A stretch of 55,448 bases of DNA from Paenibacillus sp. Lineage in GTDB: Bacteria; Bacillota; Bacilli; Paenibacillales; YIM-B00363. Position numbers and translations under genes: made by a program. The stretch covers positions 1-55,448 of the forward strand of contig NZ_JAPSKE010000036.1 of the NCBI RefSeq assembly GCF_031177825.1, given 5' to 3'. Of this stretch, positions 8,511-15,418 are shown in pieces. The notes beneath the pieces are model-generated. The model ran no database searches. It saw only the letters and a list, made by a program, of their open reading frames with translations, and was not told the origin of the DNA. Numbering within the stretch: the stretch's first letter is position 1; each line of letters starts with the position of its first letter.

Positions 8511-8543
8511 ACCCCGCGAGATCCCGATCTCGCGGTTTTTTTT
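8511..8543 (+). terminator. Intrinsic terminator of the carboxylate operon
   Basis: Arms CCGCGAGAT and ATCTCGCGG close a four-base loop, with an A-rich flank before and eight T after. It ends the tctC-to-HPr-like transcription unit. The gap from 8544 to 8648 holds nothing else recognisable. Confidence 0.9.
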
Positions 8544-8648
8544 CGTCGAGCGGCGGAGAAAACCGGCCATTTTTACAGCGGCGGAGCAAAGGGACAAGCT
8601 ATTTCCGTAAAATCGCCCTTGATCGCCGCCCTTGCCGCTGCATCGACG

Positions 8649-8676
8649 TTGAAGCGGAGAAAAAAATTAGTATATT
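8649..8676 (+). promoter_or_regulatory. Sigma-A-type promoter of groESL
   Basis: TTGAAG at 8649-8654 and TATATT at 8671-8676 are separated by 16 bases. The expected transcription start near 8683 falls at the edge of the CIRCE operator, the usual arrangement for HrcA control. Confidence 0.65.
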
Positions 8677-8684
8677 AGTAATTG

Positions 8685-8711
8685 TTGGCACTCTATCGGT
8701 GAGACTGCTAA
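8685..8711 (+). promoter_or_regulatory. CIRCE operator (HrcA binding site), slightly degenerate
   Basis: TTGGCACTC, nine bases, then GACTGCTAA. The consensus is TTAGCACTC-N9-GAGTGCTAA, so each half has one mismatch. Spacing is exact and position (just after the promoter, 33 bases before groES) is as expected. HrcA is known to repress groESL through this element; hrcA itself is not in the window. Confidence 0.85.
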
Positions 8712-8744
8712 CAAAATATCACCTTTTTTAGGAGGGCAAAGTCG

Positions 8745-9059
8745 ATGTTGAAGCCTCTAGGCGACCGTGTCGTAGTTGAACCCCTGAAACAGGAGGACCG
8801 AACCGAGAGCGGCATCGTGCTACCGGAGAAGGCGAAGGAGAAGCCGATGCGCGGCGTGGTCGCGGCCGTCGGCCGAGGGCGGGTCGAGAACGGCAAGACG
8901 ATTTCGCCGGACGTGAAGGTCGGCGATCTGGTGCTCTATAACAAATACGCAGGCACCGAAATCAAGTACGAGCAGAAAGAACTGCTCATTATGAGAGAAT
9001 CCGATGTGTTAGGCATTCTGGAGCCTTCGAAGGAAAAGGAGCTGGTCCACAATGGCTAA
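8745..9059 (+). CDS. groES: Co-chaperonin GroES
   Basis: The heptameric lid of the GroEL chaperonin, cytoplasmic. The 104-residue protein carries the full family pattern: LKPLGDRVVVEP at the start, the mobile-loop segment ESGIVLPEKAKEKP, GVVAAVGRGRV, VKVGDLVLYNKYAGTE, and the closing LLIMRESDVLGIL. It is about ten residues longer than usual through a charged tail (EPSKEKELVHNG). AGGAGG lies 10 bases before the ATG. The last 8 bases overlap the start of groEL, so the pair is translationally coupled. Confidence 0.97.
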   Translation: MLKPLGDRVVVEPLKQEDRTESGIVLPEKAKEKPMRGVVAAVGRGRVENGKTISPDVKVGDLVLYNKYAGTEIKYEQKELLIMRESDVLGILEPSKEKELVHNG

Positions 9060-10665
9060 ACAGATTGTATTCAGCGAAACGTCTCGTCAGAAAATGCTGC
9101 GCGGCGTCGACACGCTGGCCGACGCGGTGAAGGTGACGCTCGGGCCGAAAGGGCGCAACGTCGTGCTCGAGAAGAAATTCGGATCCCCCCTCATCACGAA
9201 CGACGGGGTTACGATCGCGAAGGAGATCGAGCTGGAAGACCCGTTCGAGAACATGGGCGCGAAGCTCGTGAAGGAGGTCGCCACGAAGACGAACGACGTC
9301 GCGGGCGACGGCACGACGACGGCGACGGTGCTGGCGCAAGCGATGATTCGCGAAGGCCTCAAGAACGTGACCTCCGGCGCGAATCCGATCGGCATCCGTC
9401 GCGGCATCGAGAAGGCGGTGCGCGTCGCCGTCGAAGAAATCCGGAACATCTCGAAGGCGGTCGAGACGAAGGCGGAGATCGCGCAGGTCGCCTCCATCTC
9501 GGCGGCGGACGAAGAGATCGGCCGTATGATCGCGGAGGCGATGGAGGCAGTCGGCAGGGACGGCGTCATTACAGTGGAAGAGTCGAAGGGGTTCACGACC
9601 GAGCTCGAAACCGTAGAGGGTATGCAGTTCGATCGCGGCTACATATCGCCGTACATGGTGACCGACTCCGATAAGATGGAAGCGGTGCTGGACAACCCTT
9701 ACATTCTGATCACCGACAAGAAGGTGTCGAACGTCCAAGAGCTGCTGCCGGTGCTCGAGAAGGTGATGAAGACGGGCAAGCCGCTGCTCCTGATTGCCGA
9801 GGACGTCGAGGGCGAGGCGCTCGCGACGCTCGTCGTCAACAAGCTGCGCGGCACGTTCACCTGCGTCGCCGTGAAGGCGCCGGGCTTCGGCGATCGCCGC
9901 AAGGCGATGCTTCAGGACATCGCGACGCTCGCCGGCGGGCAGACGATAACGCAAGAGCTCGGCTTGGAGCTGAAGAGCGCGGAGCTCGACCAGCTCGGGA
10001 CGGCGCGTCAGGTCCGCGTCGCGAAGGAGTCGACGACGATCGTCGACGGCGGAGGCGCGAAGCAAGACATCGACGCGCGCGTGCAGCAGATTAAGAAGCA
10101 AATCGAGGAGACGACGTCGGATTTCGACCGCGAGAAGCTGCAGGAGCGCCTCGCGAAGCTCTCGGGCGGCGTCGCCGTCGTGAAGGTGGGCGCCGCTACG
10201 GAGACGGAGTTGAAGGAGAAAAAGCTGCGCATCGAAGACGCGTTGAACGCGACGAGAGCGGCGGTCGAAGAAGGCATCGTCTCGGGCGGAGGCGTCGCGC
10301 TCGCGAATGTCGTCAAGGCCGTGGAATCGCTTAAGACGGATGTCGAGGACGAGGCGACCGGCGTCAGAATCGTGCTGCGCGCCCTGGAGGCGCCGCTTCG
10401 CGCGATCGCTCAGAACGCCGGCGTGGACGGCTCTGTCGTCGTCGAACGCATGAAGCGCGAACCGGTCGGAGTCGGCTACAACGCGGCCACGGGCGAATGG
10501 GTGAATATGATCGAGAGCGGCATCGTCGATCCGGCGAAGGTGACGCGATCGGCGCTGCAGAACGCCGCCTCGGTCGCCGCGATATTGCTCACGACGGAGG
10601 CCGTCGTCAGCGACAAGCCGGAGCCGAAGAAATCGAGTCCGACGCCGGCCGATCACGATATGTAA
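9052..10665 (+). CDS. groEL: Chaperonin GroEL with an atypical C-terminal tail
   Basis: ATP-driven protein-folding chaperonin (537 residues), forming two stacked seven-membered rings. Diagnostic stretches are present: TLGPKGRNVVL, the ATP-binding motif AGDGTTTATVLAQ, the apical domain EDVEGEALATLVVNKLRG, VKAPGFGDRRK, and AATGEWVNMIESGIVDP. The usual Gly-Gly-Met repeat tail is absent; the protein ends in a Lys/Pro/Ser-rich tail and HDM. Tail replacement is more common in secondary GroEL copies, so this might not be the only groEL in the genome (inference). Confidence 0.97.
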   Translation: MAKQIVFSETSRQKMLRGVDTLADAVKVTLGPKGRNVVLEKKFGSPLITNDGVTIAKEIELEDPFENMGAKLVKEVATKTNDVAGDGTTTATVLAQAMIREGLKNVTSGANPIGIRRGIEKAVRVAVEEIRNISKAVETKAEIAQVASISAADEEIGRMIAEAMEAVGRDGVITVEESKGFTTELETVEGMQFDRGYISPYMVTDSDKMEAVLDNPYILITDKKVSNVQELLPVLEKVMKTGKPLLLIAEDVEGEALATLVVNKLRGTFTCVAVKAPGFGDRRKAMLQDIATLAGGQTITQELGLELKSAELDQLGTARQVRVAKESTTIVDGGGAKQDIDARVQQIKKQIEETTSDFDREKLQERLAKLSGGVAVVKVGAATETELKEKKLRIEDALNATRAAVEEGIVSGGGVALANVVKAVESLKTDVEDEATGVRIVLRALEAPLRAIAQNAGVDGSVVVERMKREPVGVGYNAATGEWVNMIESGIVDPAKVTRSALQNAASVAAILLTTEAVVSDKPEPKKSSPTPADHDM

Positions 10666-10703
10666 ACCGGCGCATCCGTTCTTCGCGAGTCGGGTGAGAA
10701 ACC

Positions 10704-11201
10704 GTGCGCGAATTTTTGCTCTATTGTACCGATTGCCGTCAGTACACGGCGCTTGGAAGATTCGTCGAGAACGAAGGGCATTTCGAGGGCGAATACTCGC
10801 TGTTGCATAATCGAAGGGCGAACCACGACGAATTGCTGTGCCGGTTTTTGATTCGCCATGCGAGACATCCGCTTCGAATGGAGGAAAACCGGACGAAGAC
10901 GTACGCCGACGTTCTAAGAACGGCGGAACGATTCATGGAGTCGGACATCGACGACTTCGTCGAACGACAGGCCGACCGAGACGTAAATCGAGAAAGAGAA
11001 CGGGCGTTGGAGAGAAATCTGGGTCAGCTTCAACTGAACGTATTGAGCGGGCTGCTGGCGCAAGAAGCGGAATCGATCTCGCGGGTGAAAGCCGATCACG
11101 CGGCGAAGGCGCAATTCCTGCTCGGGAAGGAAGAGGGGCTGAAGCTCGCGGCGAAGCTGCTCGACGAGCTGTCGCAAAAGACGAATGCGCTGTTCCGGTA
11201 A
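10704..11201 (+). CDS. Unrecognised protein with N-terminal CxxC
   Basis: A 165-residue soluble protein that I do not recognise. It begins with LYCTDCRQY, a CxxC pair near the N terminus, followed by a His/Arg-rich stretch (HNRRANHDELLCRFLIRHARH) that could complete a small metal site. The second half (about residues 75-165) is strongly helical and charged. The start is GTG, with GGGTGAG 6 bases upstream. It lies 38 bases after groEL with no terminator between, so it is probably co-transcribed and could share heat-shock control. No function is assigned. Confidence 0.75.
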   Translation: MREFLLYCTDCRQYTALGRFVENEGHFEGEYSLLHNRRANHDELLCRFLIRHARHPLRMEENRTKTYADVLRTAERFMESDIDDFVERQADRDVNRERERALERNLGQLQLNVLSGLLAQEAESISRVKADHAAKAQFLLGKEEGLKLAAKLLDELSQKTNALFR

Positions 11202-11281
11202 AATTCCTAGGAAAGCGCAGAAATCGATTGCAGACAACCCCGAAATACCTATTCCATAATACCTAAGTTTGGTATATACTA

Positions 11282-11386
11282 GACGTATAACTTTTGTAAA
11301 AGGGCAAATCCGGCGAAAGTCGGAGACGCAAAGCCACGGGCCTACCGCGTAAGCAACGGCAGCCGGGTTCCCAAGAGATATACGTC
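11282..11386 (+). ncRNA. Cyclic di-GMP-I riboswitch (GEMM-I)
   Basis: The core matches the GEMM-I consensus: GGGCAAAT, a small GCGAAAG-capped hairpin, the hallmark GACGCAAAGCCACGGGCCT, and AGGCAGCC-like then GGGTTCCC. P1 is visible: bases 11282-11289 pair with 11379-11386, then after an A-A mismatch 11291-11295 pair with 11373-11377. TATACT at 11275-11280 is a -10 candidate, though a start 6-7 bases later would trim the end of P1. An intrinsic terminator follows at 11394, ahead of a small secreted-protein gene. The region 11202-11281 holds only the promoter area. Confidence 0.93.
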
Positions 11387-11393
11387 GATTTGG

Positions 11394-11427
11394 ACGCTAT
11401 CCCCTGGGATGGCGTTTATTTTTATTT
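11394..11427 (+). terminator. Riboswitch expression-platform terminator
   Basis: A nine-pair stem (11394-11402 with 11407-11415, one G-T wobble) with a four-base loop is followed by a T-rich tract. It lies 8 bases after P1 and 20 bases before the start codon region. It does not overlap P1, so aptamer and terminator can form together. CGTC at the P1 3' end can pair instead with GACG at 11393-11396, a weak antiterminator. That layout suggests that ligand binding turns the gene off (inference). Confidence 0.75.
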
Positions 11428-11444
11428 CATGGGAGGAATGGAAG

Positions 11445-11744
11445 ATGAAGAAGAAAATTGCGTTACTCTTGGGAGCCGCGATCGTCGCTCAAGCCGTAAT
11501 GGCGATGTCCGCTTCGGCGGCGCACAAATCCGCTTACGACATCAACATCCGTTTGAACTCGTCGTTGCTCGGCAAGGTCGTACAGCCGTTGACCGGCACG
11601 GGAGAGACGACGTACCAGCTTCAAGAAGGCGTACATAGCTTGTTGGGCAACACGACGGGACTGGAGCTCGATTATTTCTACGTCAATCTGTACGTGAACG
11701 ACCAACATGTAGCCGCAATCGATCCGCCGCTTCCGATGTATTAA
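11445..11744 (+). CDS. Small secreted protein under c-di-GMP riboswitch control
   Basis: A 99-residue protein, not recognised. It starts MKKKIALLLGAAIVA, a classic Sec signal peptide, with likely cleavage after SASA or AHA-like positions around residue 26, leaving about 73 residues rich in Leu, Thr, Asn and Tyr with a strand-like pattern and no cysteine. ATG at 11445 is chosen over one at 11409 because GGGAGG lies 8 bases before it and the signal peptide then begins correctly; the earlier ATG lies inside the terminator hairpin. A cell-surface or matrix role linked to motile/sessile switching would fit c-di-GMP control, but this is inference. Confidence 0.85.
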   Translation: MKKKIALLLGAAIVAQAVMAMSASAAHKSAYDINIRLNSSLLGKVVQPLTGTGETTYQLQEGVHSLLGNTTGLELDYFYVNLYVNDQHVAAIDPPLPMY

Positions 11745-11764
11745 TCGATACGTTATAGCGCAAA

Positions 11765-11810
11765 GAACGCGCCCGCAGCCCTCTTCAGCGAGAGGGAAGC
11801 GGGCGCGTTC
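11765..11810. terminator. Bidirectional hairpin between convergent genes
   Basis: Twelve base pairs (GAACGCGCCCGC with GCGGGCGCGTTC) enclose a second six-pair stem CCCTCT/AGAGGG. It lies 20 bases after the secreted-protein stop and 13 bases before the 3' end of the opposing HD-GYP gene. The T runs on both sides are short, so strength is uncertain. Confidence 0.7.
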
Positions 11811-11823
11811 GTCGTTCGTCGAA

Positions 11824-12753
11824 CTAACCGTCGAGCCGATCCGCATTCAGGAACAGCGCTTCGACGGCTTCCGGGTGGTACGTCTTGCGGCTCCGGTCGA
11901 TCTCGTCGAGCGCTTCCGCCTTCGGGATGCCGGGACGGTACACTCGATTGGTCGTGAGCGCGTCGTAAGAATCGACCACCGCCACGATCGCCGAAGCGAG
12001 GGAGATCTCGGAAGCTTTCAGTCGGAGGGGATATCCCGAACCGTCGAATCGCTCGTGATGCTGTTCTACGATCGGACCCGCCGACAGCAGGCTGGGCAGT
12101 CCGGTCTCGTGCAGCATCTGCCTTCCGAACGTCGGGTGCAGACGCATGACGCGCCATTCCTCGTCCGTCAGCTTGCCGGGCTTGCCGAGAATCGAGTCGG
12201 GCACTTTGATTTTTCCGACGTCGTGCAGGAACGATCCGAAATTCAAGTAAGCGAGCTCCGTGGAGGACAGCGCCATCGTCTCTCCGAGCATCATCGATAG
12301 CCGCATGATTCTATGGCAATGGTCCGCTGTGTATCCATCCTTTTGCTCGATATCGACGGCGAGACTCATCAATTCGCGAATTTGATTGCTGTAATGATGG
12401 AACACCGGTTGGGAGGAGCAATATAGAAACTCGACGTCGGTCTCCGCGACGAAGACGGCTTCCTTCAACACCGGAGAAGCCGAGAGGAAATCGCCCGCCT
12501 GCAGCAATCGCTTGTCGCCCGCGCCTCCGGTCCAACGCAGCCGCCCCGAGATCATGAACAACCCTTCCAGGGCTGTCCACCCGTCCGCCGGACTAAGTCC
12601 CCAATGCGATCCCGCCGATAGCTTATGTAAAATCAATTCCGTGCCGTCCCCCGAGGCCAGAAGTCGCAGCTCCAACCCCTTCAAGGTGACCCGTTCCAAC
12701 CCTTCGCCGGAACGCAGCAGCGTAATTCCGGAATCGGGTTCGTCTTTGTGCAT
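11824..12753 (-). CDS. HD-GYP phosphodiesterase with N-terminal cupin-like domain
   Basis: Predicted c-di-GMP-degrading enzyme (309 residues), cytoplasmic, no transmembrane segment. Residues about 20-115 look like a cupin/cyclic-nucleotide-type beta barrel (GDGTELILHKLSAGSHWG, then FMISGRLRW). The HD-GYP domain follows: His147, the HDVGK motif (His177, Asp178, Lys181), His206, HHERFDGSGYP at 232-242 with the GYP triad, and a DSYDALTTNRVYR segment. All metal ligands expected for an active enzyme appear present. GGGGG lies 8 bases before the ATG. It converges on the riboswitch-controlled secreted-protein gene. Catalytic activity and the signal sensed by the barrel are inference from the family. 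Confidence 0.9.
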   Translation of the reverse strand: MHKDEPDSGITLLRSGEGLERVTLKGLELRLLASGDGTELILHKLSAGSHWGLSPADGWTALEGLFMISGRLRWTGGAGDKRLLQAGDFLSASPVLKEAVFVAETDVEFLYCSSQPVFHHYSNQIRELMSLAVDIEQKDGYTADHCHRIMRLSMMLGETMALSSTELAYLNFGSFLHDVGKIKVPDSILGKPGKLTDEEWRVMRLHPTFGRQMLHETGLPSLLSAGPIVEQHHERFDGSGYPLRLKASEISLASAIVAVVDSYDALTTNRVYRPGIPKAEALDEIDRSRKTYHPEAVEALFLNADRLDG

Positions 12754-12846
12754 GATCGTATCCCCCTTTCGTACAGGCTATTTATACCATTATAAGCGAC
12801 ATAAATAAAAAATGGATGTCTTTTGCGCGAGTCAAAATGCGCTTTT

Positions 12847-12875
12847 TTGTATTTAGGCGGCGTTTTCGGTAAAAT
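12847..12875 (+). promoter_or_regulatory. Promoter candidate for prmA
   Basis: TTGTAT and TAAAAT are separated by 17 bases, ending 50 bases before the prmA start. The 172-base gap between the divergent HD-GYP and prmA genes is AT-rich and also contains a possible minus-strand -10 (TATAAT, 12789-12794) for the HD-GYP gene. Confidence 0.5.
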
Positions 12876-12925
12876 GGTTCAGATAATAAAGAAGAAACAG
12901 CGAACGGAAAGCGGTGAGTAGGGAT

Positions 12926-13885
12926 ATGTTATGGCACGAGCTTACGATATATACGACCGAAGAAGCGACGGAAGCGATCGCCGATTGGCTGCACGCGCAA
13001 GGCGCCGGCGGCGTCTCCATCGAAGAATCCGGAACGCTCGAGCGCAAGCGCGACACGTCGCTCGGACAGTGGTACGAGAAGCCGCTGAACGATATCCCGG
13101 AGGGAGACGCGGTCATGCAGGCGTATTTCGGAGAGGATACGGATATGGAAGCGATTCAAGCGGGCGTAAGAGCACTGCTCGCGAATTTGCCTTCCTTCGG
13201 ACTGAACCCCGGTCGCGGAGAGTTATCGTTGGCGTCCATCCAGGAGGAGGCGTGGGCGGAGGCGTGGAAGCAATATTTCAAGCCGACGCACGTATCGGAT
13301 CGCCTCGTCATTAAGCCGACGTGGGAGACGTACGAGCCGAAGCCGCACGAGACGATTATCGAGCTGGACCCGGGCATGGCGTTCGGCACGGGCACGCACG
13401 CGACGACGGCGCTATGCATGCGCACGCTCGAGACGGTCGTGAAGCCGGGAGATCATGTGATCGACGTCGGCACCGGATCCGGCATTCTCGCCGTCACGGC
13501 GATCCGCCTCGGCGCGGAGCACGTGCTTGCGCTCGACCTCGATCCGGTGGCGGTATCGAGCGCGAAGGAGAACGCCAAGCTCAACCGTCTCGAAGATCGG
13601 ATTACAGTCCAGCTTAGCGATCTGCTCGGCGCGTTGAAGATGACCGAGGCGTCGCCGGTGAAACTGCCCGTGCAGGTCGTCGTCGCGAACATTCTCGCCG
13701 AGATTATCGCGACGTTCGCGGACGACGTCTACCAAGCGTTGGAGACGGGAGGCGCCTACGTCGCGTCCGGCATCATTACGAGCAAGGAAGACCTTGTGAC
13801 CGAGGCGCTTACGCGGGCCGGCTTCGCGATGGAGAGCCGAAGCGAGGAGAACGGTTGGGTTGCGCTCGTCGCGAGAAAGAGGTAA
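12926..13885 (+). CDS. prmA: Ribosomal protein L11 methyltransferase
   Basis: SAM-dependent trimethylation of ribosomal protein L11. At 319 residues it has the family's usual length. The N-terminal substrate-recruiting domain starts LWHELTIYTTEEATEA. The methyltransferase core shows GMAFGTGTHATTALC, motif I VIDVGTGSGILAV (near residue 178), DLDPVAVSSAKENAKLN and the NILAEII motif. ATG at 12926 is preferred to an in-frame GTG 12 bases earlier, because the family starts with Met-aromatic/hydrophobic-Trp and GGTGAG then serves as the ribosome binding site. In B. subtilis prmA follows dnaJ; here it does not. Confidence 0.95.
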   Translation: MLWHELTIYTTEEATEAIADWLHAQGAGGVSIEESGTLERKRDTSLGQWYEKPLNDIPEGDAVMQAYFGEDTDMEAIQAGVRALLANLPSFGLNPGRGELSLASIQEEAWAEAWKQYFKPTHVSDRLVIKPTWETYEPKPHETIIELDPGMAFGTGTHATTALCMRTLETVVKPGDHVIDVGTGSGILAVTAIRLGAEHVLALDLDPVAVSSAKENAKLNRLEDRITVQLSDLLGALKMTEASPVKLPVQVVVANILAEIIATFADDVYQALETGGAYVASGIITSKEDLVTEALTRAGFAMESRSEENGWVALVARKR

Positions 13886-13888
13886 CCG

Positions 13889-14590
13889 ATGGACTTCCGA
13901 TTGCCGTTCGAACCGGAACATCTGCCGTTTCTGTTTCTCGCGATCGTGATCGCCTTCACGGTGCACGAGTTCGCTCACGCCGCGACCGCGTATCGGTTCG
14001 GCGATCCGACGGCACAAAAGCTCGGACGGGTGACGCTTAATCCGATGCCGCACGTCAGCTTGCTGGGCCTGCTCTTCATCTTGTTCCTCGGGTTCGGCTG
14101 GGCCCGGCCCGTGCCGGTCAATCGTTCCAACTTCAAAAATCCGAGGTTGATGAGCATCGTCGTGTCCGCGGTCGGACCGCTCAGCAACCTCGTCGTCGCG
14201 ATCGTCTCGGCAGCGGCCGCATACGGCCTCTTCGCGACGGGGGCGTTGGACGCCGCGTCGCCCGGGTTGTATCGGGCGGTCGGACTTATCTTTTTCTATC
14301 TCGTTCACATCAATATGTTGTTATTCATCTTTAACTTGATCCCGCTGCCGCCATTGGACGGGTATCGGATCGTCGAAGACCTCGCGCCGCTGCGGCTGCG
14401 TTTGCAAATGATGAAGTACGAGGCTTGGGGCGTATACATCTTCCTCCTGATCGTCTTCATCACGCCGGTGTTCAACGTAACGCTCGGCCCGATTCTGGGT
14501 CAGGTCGTCGTCTGGCGCCACGCGCTGCTCGCCTTCATGTCCGCGCTGTTCGGCGCGAATATCGATTGGGTGTACGTCTTCGGAGGGTAA
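13889..14590 (+). CDS. Site-2 protease family (M50) membrane protein
   Basis: Intramembrane zinc metalloprotease-like protein of 233 residues with about five to six hydrophobic segments. The zinc-binding motif HEFAH is at residues 26-30, and the second motif PLPPLDGYR near 153-161 supplies the aspartate. It is a short, minimal member, without a PDZ domain, similar to those often annotated as YwhC/SpoIVFB-like. The start is 3 bases after the prmA stop. Substrate unknown. Position between two ribosome-modifying genes does not reveal its role. Confidence 0.9.
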   Translation: MDFRLPFEPEHLPFLFLAIVIAFTVHEFAHAATAYRFGDPTAQKLGRVTLNPMPHVSLLGLLFILFLGFGWARPVPVNRSNFKNPRLMSIVVSAVGPLSNLVVAIVSAAAAYGLFATGALDAASPGLYRAVGLIFFYLVHINMLLFIFNLIPLPPLDGYRIVEDLAPLRLRLQMMKYEAWGVYIFLLIVFITPVFNVTLGPILGQVVVWRHALLAFMSALFGANIDWVYVFGG

Positions 14591-14610
14591 TATTGGCGGA
14601 GCCGACACGG

Positions 14611-14640
14611 TTGGAAAACGATGCGGAAACGATGTAAACT
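14611..14640 (+). promoter_or_regulatory. Weak promoter candidate for rsmE
   Basis: TTGGAA and TAAACT with an 18-base spacer, ending 17 bases before the rsmE start. The gap between the M50 gene and rsmE is only 67 bases, so read-through is also possible. Confidence 0.35.
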
Positions 14641-14657
14641 GGAGTGAAGACAGCGGA

Positions 14658-15410
14658 ATGCAAAGATATTTCGTGACGCCGGACAATATGCTCGAGGACA
14701 AAGCGATCGTTCGCGGCGACGACGCCCATCATTTGATGCGCGTCATGCGCGCCGCCCCGGGAGACAAGGTGATCGTCAGCGACGGGGCGAACCGCGAATG
14801 TCTCGCGGAAGTCGTAGAGCTGTACAAGGAGAACGTGCTGCTAAAGCTGCTGGAGGAACGTCCGATGGAGGGCGAGCCGAAGCTCGACGTCTGGATCGCG
14901 CAAAGCCTGCCGAAGGGCGATAAGCTCGAGACGGTCATCCAGAAGGGGACCGAGATCGGCGCGACCGCGTTCCTGCCGTTCGCTTCGGCGCGCACGATCG
15001 TGCAATACGACGCGAAGAAGGAAGCGAAGCGGCTCGACCGCTGGCGGAAGATCGCCAAGGAAGCGGCCGAGCAGGCGCATCGGAGCAAGGTGCCCGACGT
15101 GCGCGACGCCATGCGTTGGAGCGACGTGCTCTCGGCCGCCGAGCGGGCGCAGCTCGCTTTGTTGTGCTACGAGAAGGAGAGCGGCCGGCAGCTGAAGGAC
15201 GCGCTTCGCGAAGCGAAGCTCGATCCGGCGCGCGGACCGGTGCTTGTCATCGTAGGGCCCGAAGGCGGCTTTACCGAAGAAGAAGCGGCGGAAGCCGAAC
15301 GGCGCGGCTGCGTCGCCGTAAGCCTCGGGCGGCGCATTCTGCGCACCGAGACGGCAGGCTTGGTCGCGGCGGCCTGCATCCTGTACGAGTCCGGGGAGAT
15401 GGGAGGATAA
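14658..15410 (+). CDS. rsmE: 16S rRNA m3U1498 methyltransferase
   Basis: SAM-dependent methylation of the decoding region of 16S rRNA; SPOUT-fold enzyme with a trefoil knot, 250 residues as usual. Visible motifs: N-terminal PUA-like domain with HHLMRVMRAAPGDKV, the central QSLPKGDKLETVIQKGTEIG, then the knot signatures VIVGPEGGFTEEE and LGRRILRTETA. It corresponds to B. subtilis yqeU and keeps its ancestral neighbour mtaB, whose start lies 9 bases after the stop. Confidence 0.95.
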   Translation: MQRYFVTPDNMLEDKAIVRGDDAHHLMRVMRAAPGDKVIVSDGANRECLAEVVELYKENVLLKLLEERPMEGEPKLDVWIAQSLPKGDKLETVIQKGTEIGATAFLPFASARTIVQYDAKKEAKRLDRWRKIAKEAAEQAHRSKVPDVRDAMRWSDVLSAAERAQLALLCYEKESGRQLKDALREAKLDPARGPVLVIVGPEGGFTEEEAAEAERRGCVAVSLGRRILRTETAGLVAAACILYESGEMGG

Positions 15411-15418
15411 AAGAAAAG

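Noticed and set aside
8989..10656. 555-codon open frame on the minus strand opposite groEL
   Set aside because: Its translation is Arg/His/Leu-rich without any motif, and it mirrors the strong third-position GC bias of groEL. groEL is unmistakable on the plus strand.
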